Below, piece after piece: positions 42,426 through 51,402 of a DNA stretch of 64,000 bases. Numbering within the stretch: position 1 is the first letter of the stretch; each line of letters starts with the position of its first letter. Position numbers and translations under genes: made by a program. The stretch is from Candidatus Tepidiaquacellales bacterium UBA6667. Lineage in GTDB: Bacteria; Bacteroidota; Ignavibacteria; Tepidaquicellales; Tepidaquicellaceae. Under the pieces are notes generated by a model. It saw only the letters and a list, made by a program, of their open reading frames with translations. It was not told where the DNA came from and ran no database searches. The stretch spans positions 1 to 64,000 of the forward strand of contig DKKL01000035.1 of assembly GCA_002455255.1 (NCBI GenBank), written 5' to 3'.

Positions 42426-45341
42426 TTAATCAAGTTCAGATTCTAAATATTTTGCTGTCCAACTGATTTCTTTAAAATTTTTCACTAAATCTTCAGGTGT
42501 TCCTTCGGCAATTATTTCTCCACCGGCATTTCCTCCTTCAGGTCCCATATCAATTATCCAATCTGCTGATTTTATAACATCCAAATTATGTTCTATCACA
42601 ATTACTGTATTTCCTCTTTCAACAAGTTTATTAAGCACAATCAAAAGCATACTTATATCCTCAAAATGTAAACCGGTAGTAGGTTCGTCAAGTATGTAAA
42701 TTGTTTTTCCGGTTTGAACTTTTGAAAGTTCTGTTGATAGTTTTACTCTCTGTGCTTCCCCTCCTGAAAGTGTTGTTGCCTGTTGACCTAAGGTTATATA
42801 TCCTAATCCTACATCAAAAAGAGTTTGTAATTTCCGTTTTAAACTCGGTACTGATTCAAAAAAATTCAATGCTTCTTCAACTGTCATATTTAAAACATCT
42901 GAAATTGATTTACCTTTGTATTTGATTTCCAGAGTTTCTGAATTATACCTTTTTCCGTTGCATACATCACATATCACATATACATCAGGTAAAAAATTCA
43001 TTTCAATTTTTTTTAATCCCGCACCTTCACAACCTTCGCATCTGCCACCTTTCACATTGAATGAAAATCTTCCAACTTTATATCCTCTGATTTTTGAATC
43101 AGGCAAATTTGAAAAAATATCTCTTATAAATGTAAATAATCCGGTATAAGTTGCAGGATTGCTTCTTGGTGTTCTGCCAATCGGTGCCTGATCTATATCA
43201 ATTATTTTGTCTAAAAATTTGATTGTTCTTCCGTCTTCTTTTTTTGTTATACCTTCTATTGTTTTAAATGGTAGAGGTTTTTCCGGTGTTTTAAAAAATT
43301 TTAAAGAAAGTATTTTAAATAAAGTTTCATTTATAAGTGTTGATTTTCCCGACCCGCTAACACCTGTAACACATATAAACTTTCCTAACGGTATTTCAAG
43401 ATTAACGTTTTTAAGGTTATTGCCCGTTGCACCTTTTAGTTTTATTGAAAATCCGTTTCCACTTCTTCTCTTTGTTGGTATTGGTATAATTCTCTTTTTT
43501 GATAAATAATCTGCCGTGATGGAATGACCTTTCAGGTTATTCGGATGTCCGTAAGAAACTATTTTACCGCCTTGCTCTCCTGCTCCGGGTCCCAAATCAA
43601 CTACAAAATCTGAAGATTCTATCATTTCTTTGTCATGCTCAACCACAATTACTGAATTTCCTATATCACGTAAATGTTTTAATGAGTTTATAAGTTTTAT
43701 ATTATCTCTCTGATGAAGCCCTATTGAAGGTTCATCAAGTATATATAAAACACCGGTCAGCTGTGAACCTATCTGTGTTGAAAGTCTGATTCTTTGTGCT
43801 TCACCGCCTGATAAAGTTTTAGCTCCTCTGTTCAATGATAAATATTCCAATCCAACATTCAATAGGAAATCAAGTCGTGATTTTATTTCTTTTATAATCT
43901 CTGATGCGATTATCATTTGTCTGGCATCAAGTGTTAGATTTTCAAAAAAATCTTTACAATCTTTTATTGAAAACTGTGTTATCTCATAAATATTTTTATC
44001 TGCAATTTTGACCCAGAGTGCATCTTCCTTTAATCTGCCCCCTTTACATTTAGGACATTTATCTATTTTCATAAAACTTTCTGCCCATTGTCTTATGCTT
44101 TCAGAAGTTGAATCTTTTTCAAAGTGTTTAATATAGTTTGTTATGCCTGTAAATTTACCATTATAAATTGAAGTTTTGCCAATAGAATTTGTGTATTCAT
44201 ATGGGAATTTAAAATTCGTTCCGTTAAGAATTGCATTATATAATTCTTCTGATAACTCATTTAGTTTATCGTCAAATGTTCGGTCATAAAATTTAAACAA
44301 TCCTTTAAGAATTGAATATATCCAGTTTGTCTTTGGTTTACCTATCGGAACTATTGCTCCCTGATTTATAGATAAATTCAAATCGGGTATTACCTTTTCA
44401 AGGTCTATTTCTTTTTTTTCTCCCAATCCAAAACATTCATCACACCACCCATAATGAGAGTTGAATGAAAATGAGTTTGGTGCCGGTTCAGTAAAACTTC
44501 TTCCGGTTTCAGGATCTGAAAGTTTCTCATTGTATAATCTGTCTTCTTTACCATTGTTAATAATAACTAATCCATCACCATATCTTAATGCTGTCTCGAT
44601 TGAAGAAAAAATTCTCATTTTCGATTTTTCATTTATAACCACCCTGTCTATCACAATTTCTATATCGTGGATTTTAAATCTCTCTAATTGTAATTTTGGT
44701 ATAATTTCCAACATCTCACCATCTACTCTTACTCTCGTAAATCCGTCATTTGAAATTTCTTCAAATAATTCTCTGTAATGTCCTTTCCGTCCTTTTACTA
44801 CCGGTGCAAGTATTGTTATCTTTGTTCCGTCTTTTTCTTTAAATATATTTTCAATTATCTGATCTATTGTTTGTCTGGTAACGGCTTTCCCAGTGTCAGG
44901 TGAATATTGTATTCCGCATCTTGAAAATAACAATCTTAGAAAATCATAAATCTCCGTAACAGTTCCTACGGTTGATCTTGGATTGTGTGAAATTGTTTTT
45001 TGTTCTATTGATATTGACGGTGATAGTCCTTCAATTTTATCAACGTCAGGTCTTTCAATTCCGCCAATGAATTGTCTTGCATACGCTGATAAAGTTTCCA
45101 TAAATCTTCTTTGACCTTCTGCATATATAGTATCAAATGCAAGTGAAGATTTTCCTGAACCGGAAAGACCGGTAAATACTACGAGAGAATCTCTTGGTAT
45201 TTCAATATCTATGTTTTTTAGATTATGAACTCTTGCACCTTTAACAACAATTTTATCTAAAGCTTTAGATTTATTTTGATTTGCTTTCTTTGTTGCGTTT
45301 TTGGATTTGTTCTTCGGTGTGATATTTTTAATTATACTCAA
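42426..45341 (-). CDS. uvrA: Excinuclease ABC subunit A (classical UvrA)
   Basis: A 971-residue DNA-damage sensor of nucleotide excision repair. The order follows E. coli UvrA: HNLKNIDIEIPRDSL, GLSGSGKSSLAFDTIYAEGQ, ISHNPRSTVGT, LSGGEAQRIRLS, GVSGSGKST, DIDQAPIGRTPRSNPATYTG, zinc finger CEGC...CDVC, LSGGEAQRVKLS. Zinc finger 1 keeps WCDEC but lacks its first CxxC. A Lys/Asn-rich N-terminal extension of about 30 residues precedes the core, from TTG 45341. No uvrB or uvrC is in the window. Confidence 0.96.
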   Translation of the reverse strand: MSIIKNITPKNKSKNATKKANQNKSKALDKIVVKGARVHNLKNIDIEIPRDSLVVFTGLSGSGKSSLAFDTIYAEGQRRFMETLSAYARQFIGGIERPDVDKIEGLSPSISIEQKTISHNPRSTVGTVTEIYDFLRLLFSRCGIQYSPDTGKAVTRQTIDQIIENIFKEKDGTKITILAPVVKGRKGHYRELFEEISNDGFTRVRVDGEMLEIIPKLQLERFKIHDIEIVIDRVVINEKSKMRIFSSIETALRYGDGLVIINNGKEDRLYNEKLSDPETGRSFTEPAPNSFSFNSHYGWCDECFGLGEKKEIDLEKVIPDLNLSINQGAIVPIGKPKTNWIYSILKGLFKFYDRTFDDKLNELSEELYNAILNGTNFKFPYEYTNSIGKTSIYNGKFTGITNYIKHFEKDSTSESIRQWAESFMKIDKCPKCKGGRLKEDALWVKIADKNIYEITQFSIKDCKDFFENLTLDARQMIIASEIIKEIKSRLDFLLNVGLEYLSLNRGAKTLSGGEAQRIRLSTQIGSQLTGVLYILDEPSIGLHQRDNIKLINSLKHLRDIGNSVIVVEHDKEMIESSDFVVDLGPGAGEQGGKIVSYGHPNNLKGHSITADYLSKKRIIPIPTKRRSGNGFSIKLKGATGNNLKNVNLEIPLGKFICVTGVSGSGKSTLINETLFKILSLKFFKTPEKPLPFKTIEGITKKEDGRTIKFLDKIIDIDQAPIGRTPRSNPATYTGLFTFIRDIFSNLPDSKIRGYKVGRFSFNVKGGRCEGCEGAGLKKIEMNFLPDVYVICDVCNGKRYNSETLEIKYKGKSISDVLNMTVEEALNFFESVPSLKRKLQTLFDVGLGYITLGQQATTLSGGEAQRVKLSTELSKVQTGKTIYILDEPTTGLHFEDISMLLIVLNKLVERGNTVIVIEHNLDVIKSADWIIDMGPEGGNAGGEIIAEGTPEDLVKNFKEISWTAKYLESELD

Positions 45342-45442
45342 TTATTTTTATTGCCCGGGAATTGTTAATATTTTAATGACAAACATTGAATATACCCATA
45401 ATAATTTATACCTTCAATGAACGGTCTTATACCTTTGAAATG

Positions 45443-45466
45443 AAAAAGGGAGCAATTGCTCCCCTT
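45443..45466 (-). terminator. Intrinsic terminator after the outer-membrane protein gene
   Basis: On the minus strand GGGGAGCAATTGCTCCC is followed by five T; GGGAGCAATTGCTCCC is a perfect palindrome. It ends the 45498-46238 gene before uvrA. Confidence 0.85.
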
Positions 45467-45497
45467 TGTTGTATTAATAAAATTTTTAAAATTATGA

Positions 45498-46238
45498 TTA
45501 CATCTTTTTGGTAGGAAAAGGTTTTTGACCGAGGTTGAATACCAAACCTAAGTTTAAACTTATAAGTGCTATTTTTCTTTTAAATCCAAATAAACCAACT
45601 CCATCATTCAGATTTGCACTTCCCGGTGAAAGGTCTGAACCGGAATTAAATAAATTCATATAATTATATTTCAAACCTACATTTATACCGAACATACCTT
45701 TTTGACCAAACACATATTCATAACCGCCATGTATCTGCATTCCAAATCTATAAGCTGGGTCAATAGGTCCGTTTTTATTAGTTAATGGTGCACTTATTCT
45801 GTTTGCTGTGAAACCACCGCCTATATAAAATCTTTCAGGACATCTTGGCTTTGTTACGTATTCTCCGCCTAATACACCGGTAAAAATATCGTAATCCGTT
45901 GCGGGACCTGCCGGGTCAATTGTAAAAAACGGAAAACTGTCATCATTTGCATTTATCATTTTGTTATATTCAAATCCTGTAACTATTCGGAAACTTTTAT
46001 TTTTTCCTATACCAAATTTAAAATTCACCGAAGCACCGCGTCCCCAAACTGCCCCATAATTACCCATTGCTTGTTCAGTATAATAAGTACCGTAAAAGTC
46101 CAGCGAAGCAAGATTTCCATTAAAATTTGTATTAATGGTAACTACCGGTGGAGTATATGGAAGATTTTGAGAAAATATATTGTTTGCATTAAATATGGTG
46201 AAAACAAAAAACACTGCTAACTTGATTAAATTTCTCAT
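45498..46238 (-). CDS. Outer-membrane beta-barrel protein (OmpA/porin-like)
   Basis: A 246-residue protein with a signal peptide (ends NNIFSQ) and a barrel of about eight strands: ASVNFKFGIGKNKSFRIVTGFEYNKM, RFYIGGGFTANRI, GMQIHGGYEYVFG, FGINVGLKYNYM, ISLNLGLVFNLG. It resembles the opacity/outer-membrane beta-barrel class. Function unknown. It has a promoter-like site just upstream and a terminator after it, so it is a single-gene unit. Confidence 0.75.
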   Translation of the reverse strand: MRNLIKLAVFFVFTIFNANNIFSQNLPYTPPVVTINTNFNGNLASLDFYGTYYTEQAMGNYGAVWGRGASVNFKFGIGKNKSFRIVTGFEYNKMINANDDSFPFFTIDPAGPATDYDIFTGVLGGEYVTKPRCPERFYIGGGFTANRISAPLTNKNGPIDPAYRFGMQIHGGYEYVFGQKGMFGINVGLKYNYMNLFNSGSDLSPGSANLNDGVGLFGFKRKIALISLNLGLVFNLGQKPFPTKKM

Positions 46239-46261
46239 CGTTTTTTTTATTTCAATATTTT

Positions 46262-46292
46262 CAAAATTAAAGTTTAATTATTGTAATTTCAA
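46262..46292 (-). promoter_or_regulatory. Promoter upstream of the outer-membrane protein gene
   Basis: On the minus strand a TTG (46292-46290) is followed after 20 bases by TAATTTTG (46269-46262), fitting the TTG / TAnnTTTG pattern. The start point would be about 18 bases before the ATG at 46238. Confidence 0.45.
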
Positions 46293-46302
46293 GTGTATAG
46301 AT

Positions 46303-47868
46303 TTATTTAGCTTTGCTCAATATAACTCTTGCTTTTTGCTGAAATATTCTTGATTTTTTATTTTCCTGCTCTAATTTTTCAGACATTATTTTTGACAGCC
46401 AGGTACTCAATATTATATTTTTCTCACTTTTTAGTTTTTTAAAACTTATTCCGATTGATGTAAAATTTTTTTTCTCTGAATCTTTTATATATTTCTCAAA
46501 ATAATTTAAAAATGTTAAATGTGCTTGCTCTGTAATTGTAAGTCCCTTTTTCTTTCCGGCTTTTGAAAGATAAATTTTAAAATTATTTACTTGTTCTAAT
46601 GCTGAATCAATAAAATTAAGTTCGTAAAAATTTCTTATCAATAGTATCCTTGCATCATATTCAAATATTTGTTTTTTCAATTCAGTTTTGTTTAAATATT
46701 CTAAAGATTTATTAAAATCTCCGATTCTGTTATAATAAAATGAATATGCAAGATTTGTCATAGAATTTCTCTGTGATTCTGTAATGTATTTGCTGAATCT
46801 ATCAATAAAGATTTTTGCAAAATCAAAATCTTTTACATCAAATGATGAAAGTAATGTCAACCTGAACAGACTCGCATCAATATCATAATTATCTCTCACT
46901 TTGAAATGACCTTTTAAAAAATAATTCTTTAATAATTTAAACTTTATTAAATTTTTTTCAGAGCTGTATTCTGTTGAGTATAAAAGTTGAATCCTCTGTA
47001 TAAATAAAAAATTAATTTCTTCTATTCCAAATTTTGATTCATTTTTCAAAATTAATTCATCCAGTTTAATAAAATCTTCAAGTTTAATAAACTTCGACTT
47101 CATTAATTGCTCTGAAAGTTCAATTAGAAATTTATAAATATCCAAATATCCCACATCTTCATTTGATTCCTTTAGATAATTATATAAATTTATTATTTTT
47201 TGATAAAGTATGTCTTTTCTATTTAATATTTCAGTAGAGTATAATTTATCTGTTGATGAGTTTTTAATGATAATTACATTCAATACCATAAAACATTTGA
47301 TTGAATATAAAAAATCAAATATTCCTGATTTCACTGATAATTTCTCCAAATCAAAAATTCTCTGTCCGATATCAAATTTTTTTGACTCGCCTTCTGAAAT
47401 TATGTCTAAATCAAGTTTATTGTTATAAAATGCAATTCCTTCTTTTTCATAGTCAACCTCTATTATGGAATCTCTTTGTTTATAATCTTTTTTCCATTCA
47501 TTAAATTTATAATAATATTCGGATGATAGTTTTCTGAGTTTTATGCTTTTTATGTATGAGTCTTCATAATATCCCGAACCGCTGTTTTCAATATATTTCA
47601 ATGCTGAGTATTTAAGAATCAAATTAGTTAAGTCTGATATAAGATTTCGCATTGTTGAAGATTTATATTCATCAGTTTTAAAAATCTTTTTATAAATTTT
47701 CAATGAATCTAAATCTTCAAACTTGTTTAATTCCGAATTTTTTAAAACTAATTTATATAAAGTAACTATACTCTTATTCTTATTGTAAAATGGCGAAATC
47801 AGAAAAGTATGAAGTTCTTTCCTTTCTTTTTTTGAAAACCGGTAAATTAGTTTATAAATTTTATCCAA
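46303..47868 (-). CDS. Large helical repeat-like hypothetical protein, 521 aa
   Basis: Not recognised. It has no signal peptide or membrane segment. It is rich in Lys, Leu and Ile and looks all-helical; parts such as FYYNRIGDFNKSLEYLNKTEL and YELNFIDSALEQVNNFKIYL have the spacing of TPR-like repeats. The start KLIYRFSKKERKELHTFLISPFYNKNKSIVTLY resembles unnamed Bacteroidota proteins I have seen with a LKRF...SPFYN opening. The apparent start is TTG at 47868. Confidence 0.65.
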   Translation of the reverse strand: MDKIYKLIYRFSKKERKELHTFLISPFYNKNKSIVTLYKLVLKNSELNKFEDLDSLKIYKKIFKTDEYKSSTMRNLISDLTNLILKYSALKYIENSGSGYYEDSYIKSIKLRKLSSEYYYKFNEWKKDYKQRDSIIEVDYEKEGIAFYNNKLDLDIISEGESKKFDIGQRIFDLEKLSVKSGIFDFLYSIKCFMVLNVIIIKNSSTDKLYSTEILNRKDILYQKIINLYNYLKESNEDVGYLDIYKFLIELSEQLMKSKFIKLEDFIKLDELILKNESKFGIEEINFLFIQRIQLLYSTEYSSEKNLIKFKLLKNYFLKGHFKVRDNYDIDASLFRLTLLSSFDVKDFDFAKIFIDRFSKYITESQRNSMTNLAYSFYYNRIGDFNKSLEYLNKTELKKQIFEYDARILLIRNFYELNFIDSALEQVNNFKIYLSKAGKKKGLTITEQAHLTFLNYFEKYIKDSEKKNFTSIGISFKKLKSEKNIILSTWLSKIMSEKLEQENKKSRIFQQKARVILSKAK

Positions 47869-48046
47869 ATATTGACGACAGTTGAATCACATTTAATCCT
47901 GAAAATATCTAAAATCTAACCAAAAAACAAAGAAAATTTAAATCTTTTAGAGTAAAATAGTTTTAAATTTCAGCGACAATCGGAAAAATAATTTTTTGAT
48001 ATATGTTTTTATATTTCACAGATTACATAAAAATTATTAAATAAAT

Positions 48047-48169
48047 ATGCAGGACTCACCACAGGGATATACTGTTGAAAGAAAAAACATAGATGGTGTT
48101 TGGTATTTGATTATTTATTCTCCTGATGGTACTGTTTATGCTGAATTTATTGACCCTCATCAAGATTAG
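48047..48169 (+). CDS. Very small protein, 40 aa
   Basis: A 40-codon frame from ATG 48047: MQDSPQGYTVERK, then NIDGVWYLIIYSPDGTVYAEF and DPHQD. It is soluble and acidic at the end. The pattern of alternating strand residues with an SPDGTVYA turn looks like a real small beta protein rather than chance. It ends seven bases before the next gene, so they are likely one unit. Function unknown. Confidence 0.5.
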   Translation: MQDSPQGYTVERKNIDGVWYLIIYSPDGTVYAEFIDPHQD

Positions 48170-48176
48170 TAATTTT

Positions 48177-48530
48177 ATGAATGATTATACTATAGAACTT
48201 ACTTTATCTCATTATAATAAATCTATAAAAAGTTTTATAGATGAAAATTCATTTGTAAAAATAAATAATTTGTTTAACAAACTCCCTTTTGGTTTCAGCA
48301 ATTATGAAATACCGGAAATCGGATACCTTGGAATTAAGATTTTAAATTATTTAACAAATGATGAATGGTTTATATATAGAGAATCTGTCACAAGAAATAT
48401 GGATGGTATAATTGAAGTAAGAATTGATAAAAATAAATCAATAGAAGAATTTCTCATTAAAAATTTGAATAATGATAATATTCCGGATACTTTTTATATT
48501 TTGGAAAATAAGAAATTAAGTGTGAATTAA
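48177..48530 (+). CDS. Small hypothetical protein, 117 aa
   Basis: From ATG 48177 (MNDYTIELTLSHYNKSIKSF). A longer start at 48126 lies inside the 40-codon gene and gives a hydrophobic N-terminus that does not fit; I rejected it. Mixed alpha/beta, no known motif (IPEIGYLGIKILNYLTNDEWFIYR). Followed by a long non-coding stretch with structured RNA. Confidence 0.5.
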   Translation: MNDYTIELTLSHYNKSIKSFIDENSFVKINNLFNKLPFGFSNYEIPEIGYLGIKILNYLTNDEWFIYRESVTRNMDGIIEVRIDKNKSIEEFLIKNLNNDNIPDTFYILENKKLSVN

Positions 48531-48542
48531 TCACACATTTGC

Positions 48543-48733
48543 TCCGAACGGTGAAATGTTTGATAATTTCCTCATCTTGTTATAAAAATCAATCGCCATT
48601 TATTCCGAATATATAGTTCGGAAAAACAAATTGGAGGATGAGATGATGCGTCATACCCGGGTTTATATCTGACACCTTTTCAAGGGTCAGACCTACTAAG
48701 ATCTGATTCAGCCAAAACCCGGGTATTTTTTTT
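48543..48733 (+). ncRNA. Candidate structured RNA or leader, unknown family
   Basis: This is most of the 351-bp gap between the small genes and asnS. A stem CTCATCTT/AGGATGAG (48571-48578 with 48635-48642) encloses a 7-bp hairpin TTCCGAA/TTCGGAA (48603-48609, 48617-48623). TCCGAAC at 48543-48549 could pair with the same 3' arm instead, giving two possible folds. Downstream is a terminator with a hairpin inside. The rest of the gap (48734-48881) is A+T-rich with no feature I can name. It could be a small RNA or an attenuator for asnS. No known riboswitch matches. Confidence 0.5.
48653..48733 (+). terminator. Long-armed terminator with an inner hairpin
   Basis: ATACCCGGGTTT (48653-48664) pairs perfectly with AAACCCGGGTAT (48715-48726), and eight T follow. 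The 50-base interior folds into a second hairpin: TCTGAC-A-CCTT / AAGG-GTCAGA (48668-48691). A further TCTGA at 48702-48706 could compete for the TCAGA arm. Confidence 0.8.
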
Positions 48734-48881
48734 ATAACTTATATATACTTCAAATCAAATTTATATATGAATATCAGTTGATTAATATATGCACTTTTCT
48801 ATATATTTAATCTCTCAGTCATTTTAAGTATTTTAAACCTTTCCTGTCATTTTATAAATCATAAAATCATAAATTATTATA

Positions 48882-50222
48882 ATGAAAAAAAGGATTCATA
48901 TTTCTGAAATTGCAGATTATGTTGATCAATCTGTTGAACTAAAAGGTTGGCTATACAATATCAGGTCTTCCGGCAAACTTATGTTTCCGGAATTACGGGA
49001 CGGAACAGGGATTATTCAAGGTGTTGTTGTTAAATCTGCCGTACCTGAAAAAGTTTGGGAAGATTTTTCTAAATTAACTCAGGAATCATCTGTTATAGTT
49101 AATGGAACTATTACTAAACATCCTAAAAAAGAAAATGTTTTTGAACTACAGGTATCTGATTTACAAATTATTCAGATTGCTGAACCTTACCCAATCACTC
49201 CTAAAGAGCATGGTATTGAGTTTCTTGCTGACAGAAGACACCTTTGGATTCGTTCACAAAAGCAAGCTTCCATTTTGCGTGTAAGGTCTGAAATTGTTCA
49301 GGCAATCAGAGATTATTTTTATAATAATGGTTTTACATTATTTGATCCGCCGATTTTTACTCCAAATGCTTGTGAAGGAACTTCTACTTTGTTTTCAACT
49401 GATTATTTTGATTTGGGCAAAGCATATCTTTCTCAATCCGGTCAGCTTTATGCTGAGGCAGGTGCTCTCGCTTTAGGTAAGGTATATACTTTCGGGCCTA
49501 CTTTCAGAGCAGAAAATTCTATGACAAGAAGGCATATAACTGAATTTTGGATGATGGAACCTGAAATGGCTTATTATGATATTGACGATAATATGGATTT
49601 AATCGAAGACTTTCTTGAATACGTTGTGCAGCGTGTTATCAAAAAAATGAAACCTGAACTTGAAATATTGGGCAGAGATATATCAAAGTTAGAGAAGGTA
49701 AAAAAACCATTCCCAAGAATAACTTATACACAGGCAGTTGAAATATTACACAGAAAAGATATTCCTTTGATTAGAAAAACATCAAATGGGGAAGAACAAA
49801 TAAGACCTTTCCCATGGGGTGAAGATTTTGGGGCTCCGCATGAAGAAGCAATTGTTGAAGATTTTGATAAACCAGTGATGGTTCACAGATGGCCCTCAGA
49901 AGCTAAAGCATTTTATATGAAACGTGACCCTAATGATACCAAAATTGCACTCGGGGTTGATGTACTTGCTCCGGAAGGTTTTGGTGAAATTATTGGTGGT
50001 TCTCAAAGAGAAGATAATATTGAACTGCTTATCAGTAGAATTAAGGAACATGAACTTCCAATGGAAGAATTTGAATGGTATCTTGATTTGAGACGTTATG
50101 GTTCGGTTCCTCATTCAGGATTTGGGATGGGACTTGAAAGAATGGTGAGTTGGATTTGTAATTTAGAACATATAAGAGAATCAATTCCGTTTCCACGAAG
50201 ACCAAACAGAATCAGACCGTAA
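48882..50222 (+). CDS. asnS: Asparaginyl-tRNA synthetase
   Basis: Class II synthetase charging tRNA-Asn. It has 446 residues. The N-terminal OB domain (VELKGWLYNIRSSGKLMFPELRDGTG) is followed by the catalytic core: RRHLWIRS, PNACEGTSTLF, motif 2 FRAENSMTRRHITEFWMMEPE, and motif 3 GFGMGLERMVSWI, ending PFPRRPNRIRP. It lies after a structured non-coding stretch that might control it, and just before an unknown membrane protein and a nuclease. Confidence 0.97.
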   Translation: MKKRIHISEIADYVDQSVELKGWLYNIRSSGKLMFPELRDGTGIIQGVVVKSAVPEKVWEDFSKLTQESSVIVNGTITKHPKKENVFELQVSDLQIIQIAEPYPITPKEHGIEFLADRRHLWIRSQKQASILRVRSEIVQAIRDYFYNNGFTLFDPPIFTPNACEGTSTLFSTDYFDLGKAYLSQSGQLYAEAGALALGKVYTFGPTFRAENSMTRRHITEFWMMEPEMAYYDIDDNMDLIEDFLEYVVQRVIKKMKPELEILGRDISKLEKVKKPFPRITYTQAVEILHRKDIPLIRKTSNGEEQIRPFPWGEDFGAPHEEAIVEDFDKPVMVHRWPSEAKAFYMKRDPNDTKIALGVDVLAPEGFGEIIGGSQREDNIELLISRIKEHELPMEEFEWYLDLRRYGSVPHSGFGMGLERMVSWICNLEHIRESIPFPRRPNRIRP

Positions 50223-50240
50223 TTAAAAAATTCACGGCAA

Positions 50241-50921
50241 ATGGCTGAACGTTATTTTATTATTACCGGTGCTTTATTTATAATTTTATTTATTGCAATT
50301 TTTGCTTACCATTTTTTTAAGGTAAACTCATTTTTTAATAAAGTAAAAGATTATTGTTTTTCAAATAATTATAAATTTAAAAAAAATCCGAACAGGAATG
50401 TAAAGTTTCAGATAACCGGTGCTACAAAAAAATATCATTGGATTTTCCAAAATTTTATAGCCAAACCAAATTATCTTTCAAGTGAAGAAATAGAGTCTTA
50501 CTTCCAGTTTTCCGTCCCCGGAGTAAAAATAAATAATATGTTTATTATCGGAAAAGCCGAAATGACTAATGCTCCTGAAATCGAAGTAATTGATGAAAAA
50601 ATTATTAAACTATTACTTTCAAATGTACTCGGCGAAAAAGTCGCATCTAAATTATCTGATATTGTCGTTATGGAAATCGGAAGAACAGATGCATTTAAAT
50701 TTCAATATCTCACACTTGCACATAAAAAATCAAATCCATATTTAATTTTAGATGAAGAATTGGAAAATATGATGGCAAATGGTTTTGATTGGGTTGCTGA
50801 TAACGATTTTTCACTTGTGATTTTGCCTGACAGATTAATTATAAAAACAAATGCTACAAATGAACTTAGCGATATAAAATCTGTTATAGAATTTGGGATA
50901 AAAATTATATCAAAAATATGA
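50241..50921 (+). CDS. Single-span membrane protein, 226 aa
   Basis: Not recognised. One N-terminal membrane helix (about 4-27, FIITGALFIILFIAIFAYHFF), then a cytoplasmic mixed-structure domain of about 200 residues (YHWIFQNFIAKPNYLS, FQFSVPGVKINNMFIIGKAE, FSLVILPDRLIIKTNA). It begins 18 bases after asnS and ends four bases before the NYN nuclease gene, so it is probably in that operon. Confidence 0.65.
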   Translation: MAERYFIITGALFIILFIAIFAYHFFKVNSFFNKVKDYCFSNNYKFKKNPNRNVKFQITGATKKYHWIFQNFIAKPNYLSSEEIESYFQFSVPGVKINNMFIIGKAEMTNAPEIEVIDEKIIKLLLSNVLGEKVASKLSDIVVMEIGRTDAFKFQYLTLAHKKSNPYLILDEELENMMANGFDWVADNDFSLVILPDRLIIKTNATNELSDIKSVIEFGIKIISKI

Positions 50922-50925
50922 ACAT

Positions 50926-51375
50926 ATGAAAAAAACGATATTAATAGACGGAAACAATCTTATGCATAAAGTTTATGGTTCTTCTGATAATCATAATGCA
51001 ATCATTAGTTCTGTGAAATCCTTAATCGGTATAAAATATAATGTAATTTTTTTCTTTGATGGCTACGGAAAATTAAATGATAAAAATGCTGTTTTTTCTT
51101 TTGATAAAACGGCAGATGAGATAATGAAAAAATATATTGAGAAAAATAATAAACCTGAAAATCTGATTGTTGTTACTTCTGATATAGAAATTGCTTCTTT
51201 TGCAAAAATTTGTAAATGTGAAATTAAATCTTCTTCTGCTTTTTGGAAAGAAATAAACTCTAAACATTTAACTAAAAGTAAAAATATTAATCAGAATTTA
51301 AACTATGATGAAAATGAAAAACCAACAGGTATCTCTAAAAAAGATTTGGATACATTTAGAAAACTATTTGGATAA
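50926..51375 (+). CDS. NYN-domain ribonuclease, YacP/Rae1-like
   Basis: A 149-residue protein with a PIN-like NYN fold. Acidic residues expected at the metal site are D8 (ILIDGNNLM), D45 (FFDGYG), D64 (TADEI) and D86 (VVTSDIEIA), and CKCEIKSSSAFW follows as in YacP. In Bacillus, Rae1/YacP cuts mRNA on the ribosome. The position after asnS suits translation-linked RNA decay; that is inference. The C-terminal 45 residues form a charged tail. Confidence 0.82.
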   Translation: MKKTILIDGNNLMHKVYGSSDNHNAIISSVKSLIGIKYNVIFFFDGYGKLNDKNAVFSFDKTADEIMKKYIEKNNKPENLIVVTSDIEIASFAKICKCEIKSSSAFWKEINSKHLTKSKNINQNLNYDENEKPTGISKKDLDTFRKLFG

Positions 51376-51402
51376 TTTAGTTTAAAATTCACAAATTAAG
51401 TT

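Noticed and set aside
48126..48176. Longer start for the 117-residue gene
   Set aside because: It lies inside the 40-codon gene in another frame; ATG 48177 follows directly after that gene's stop.
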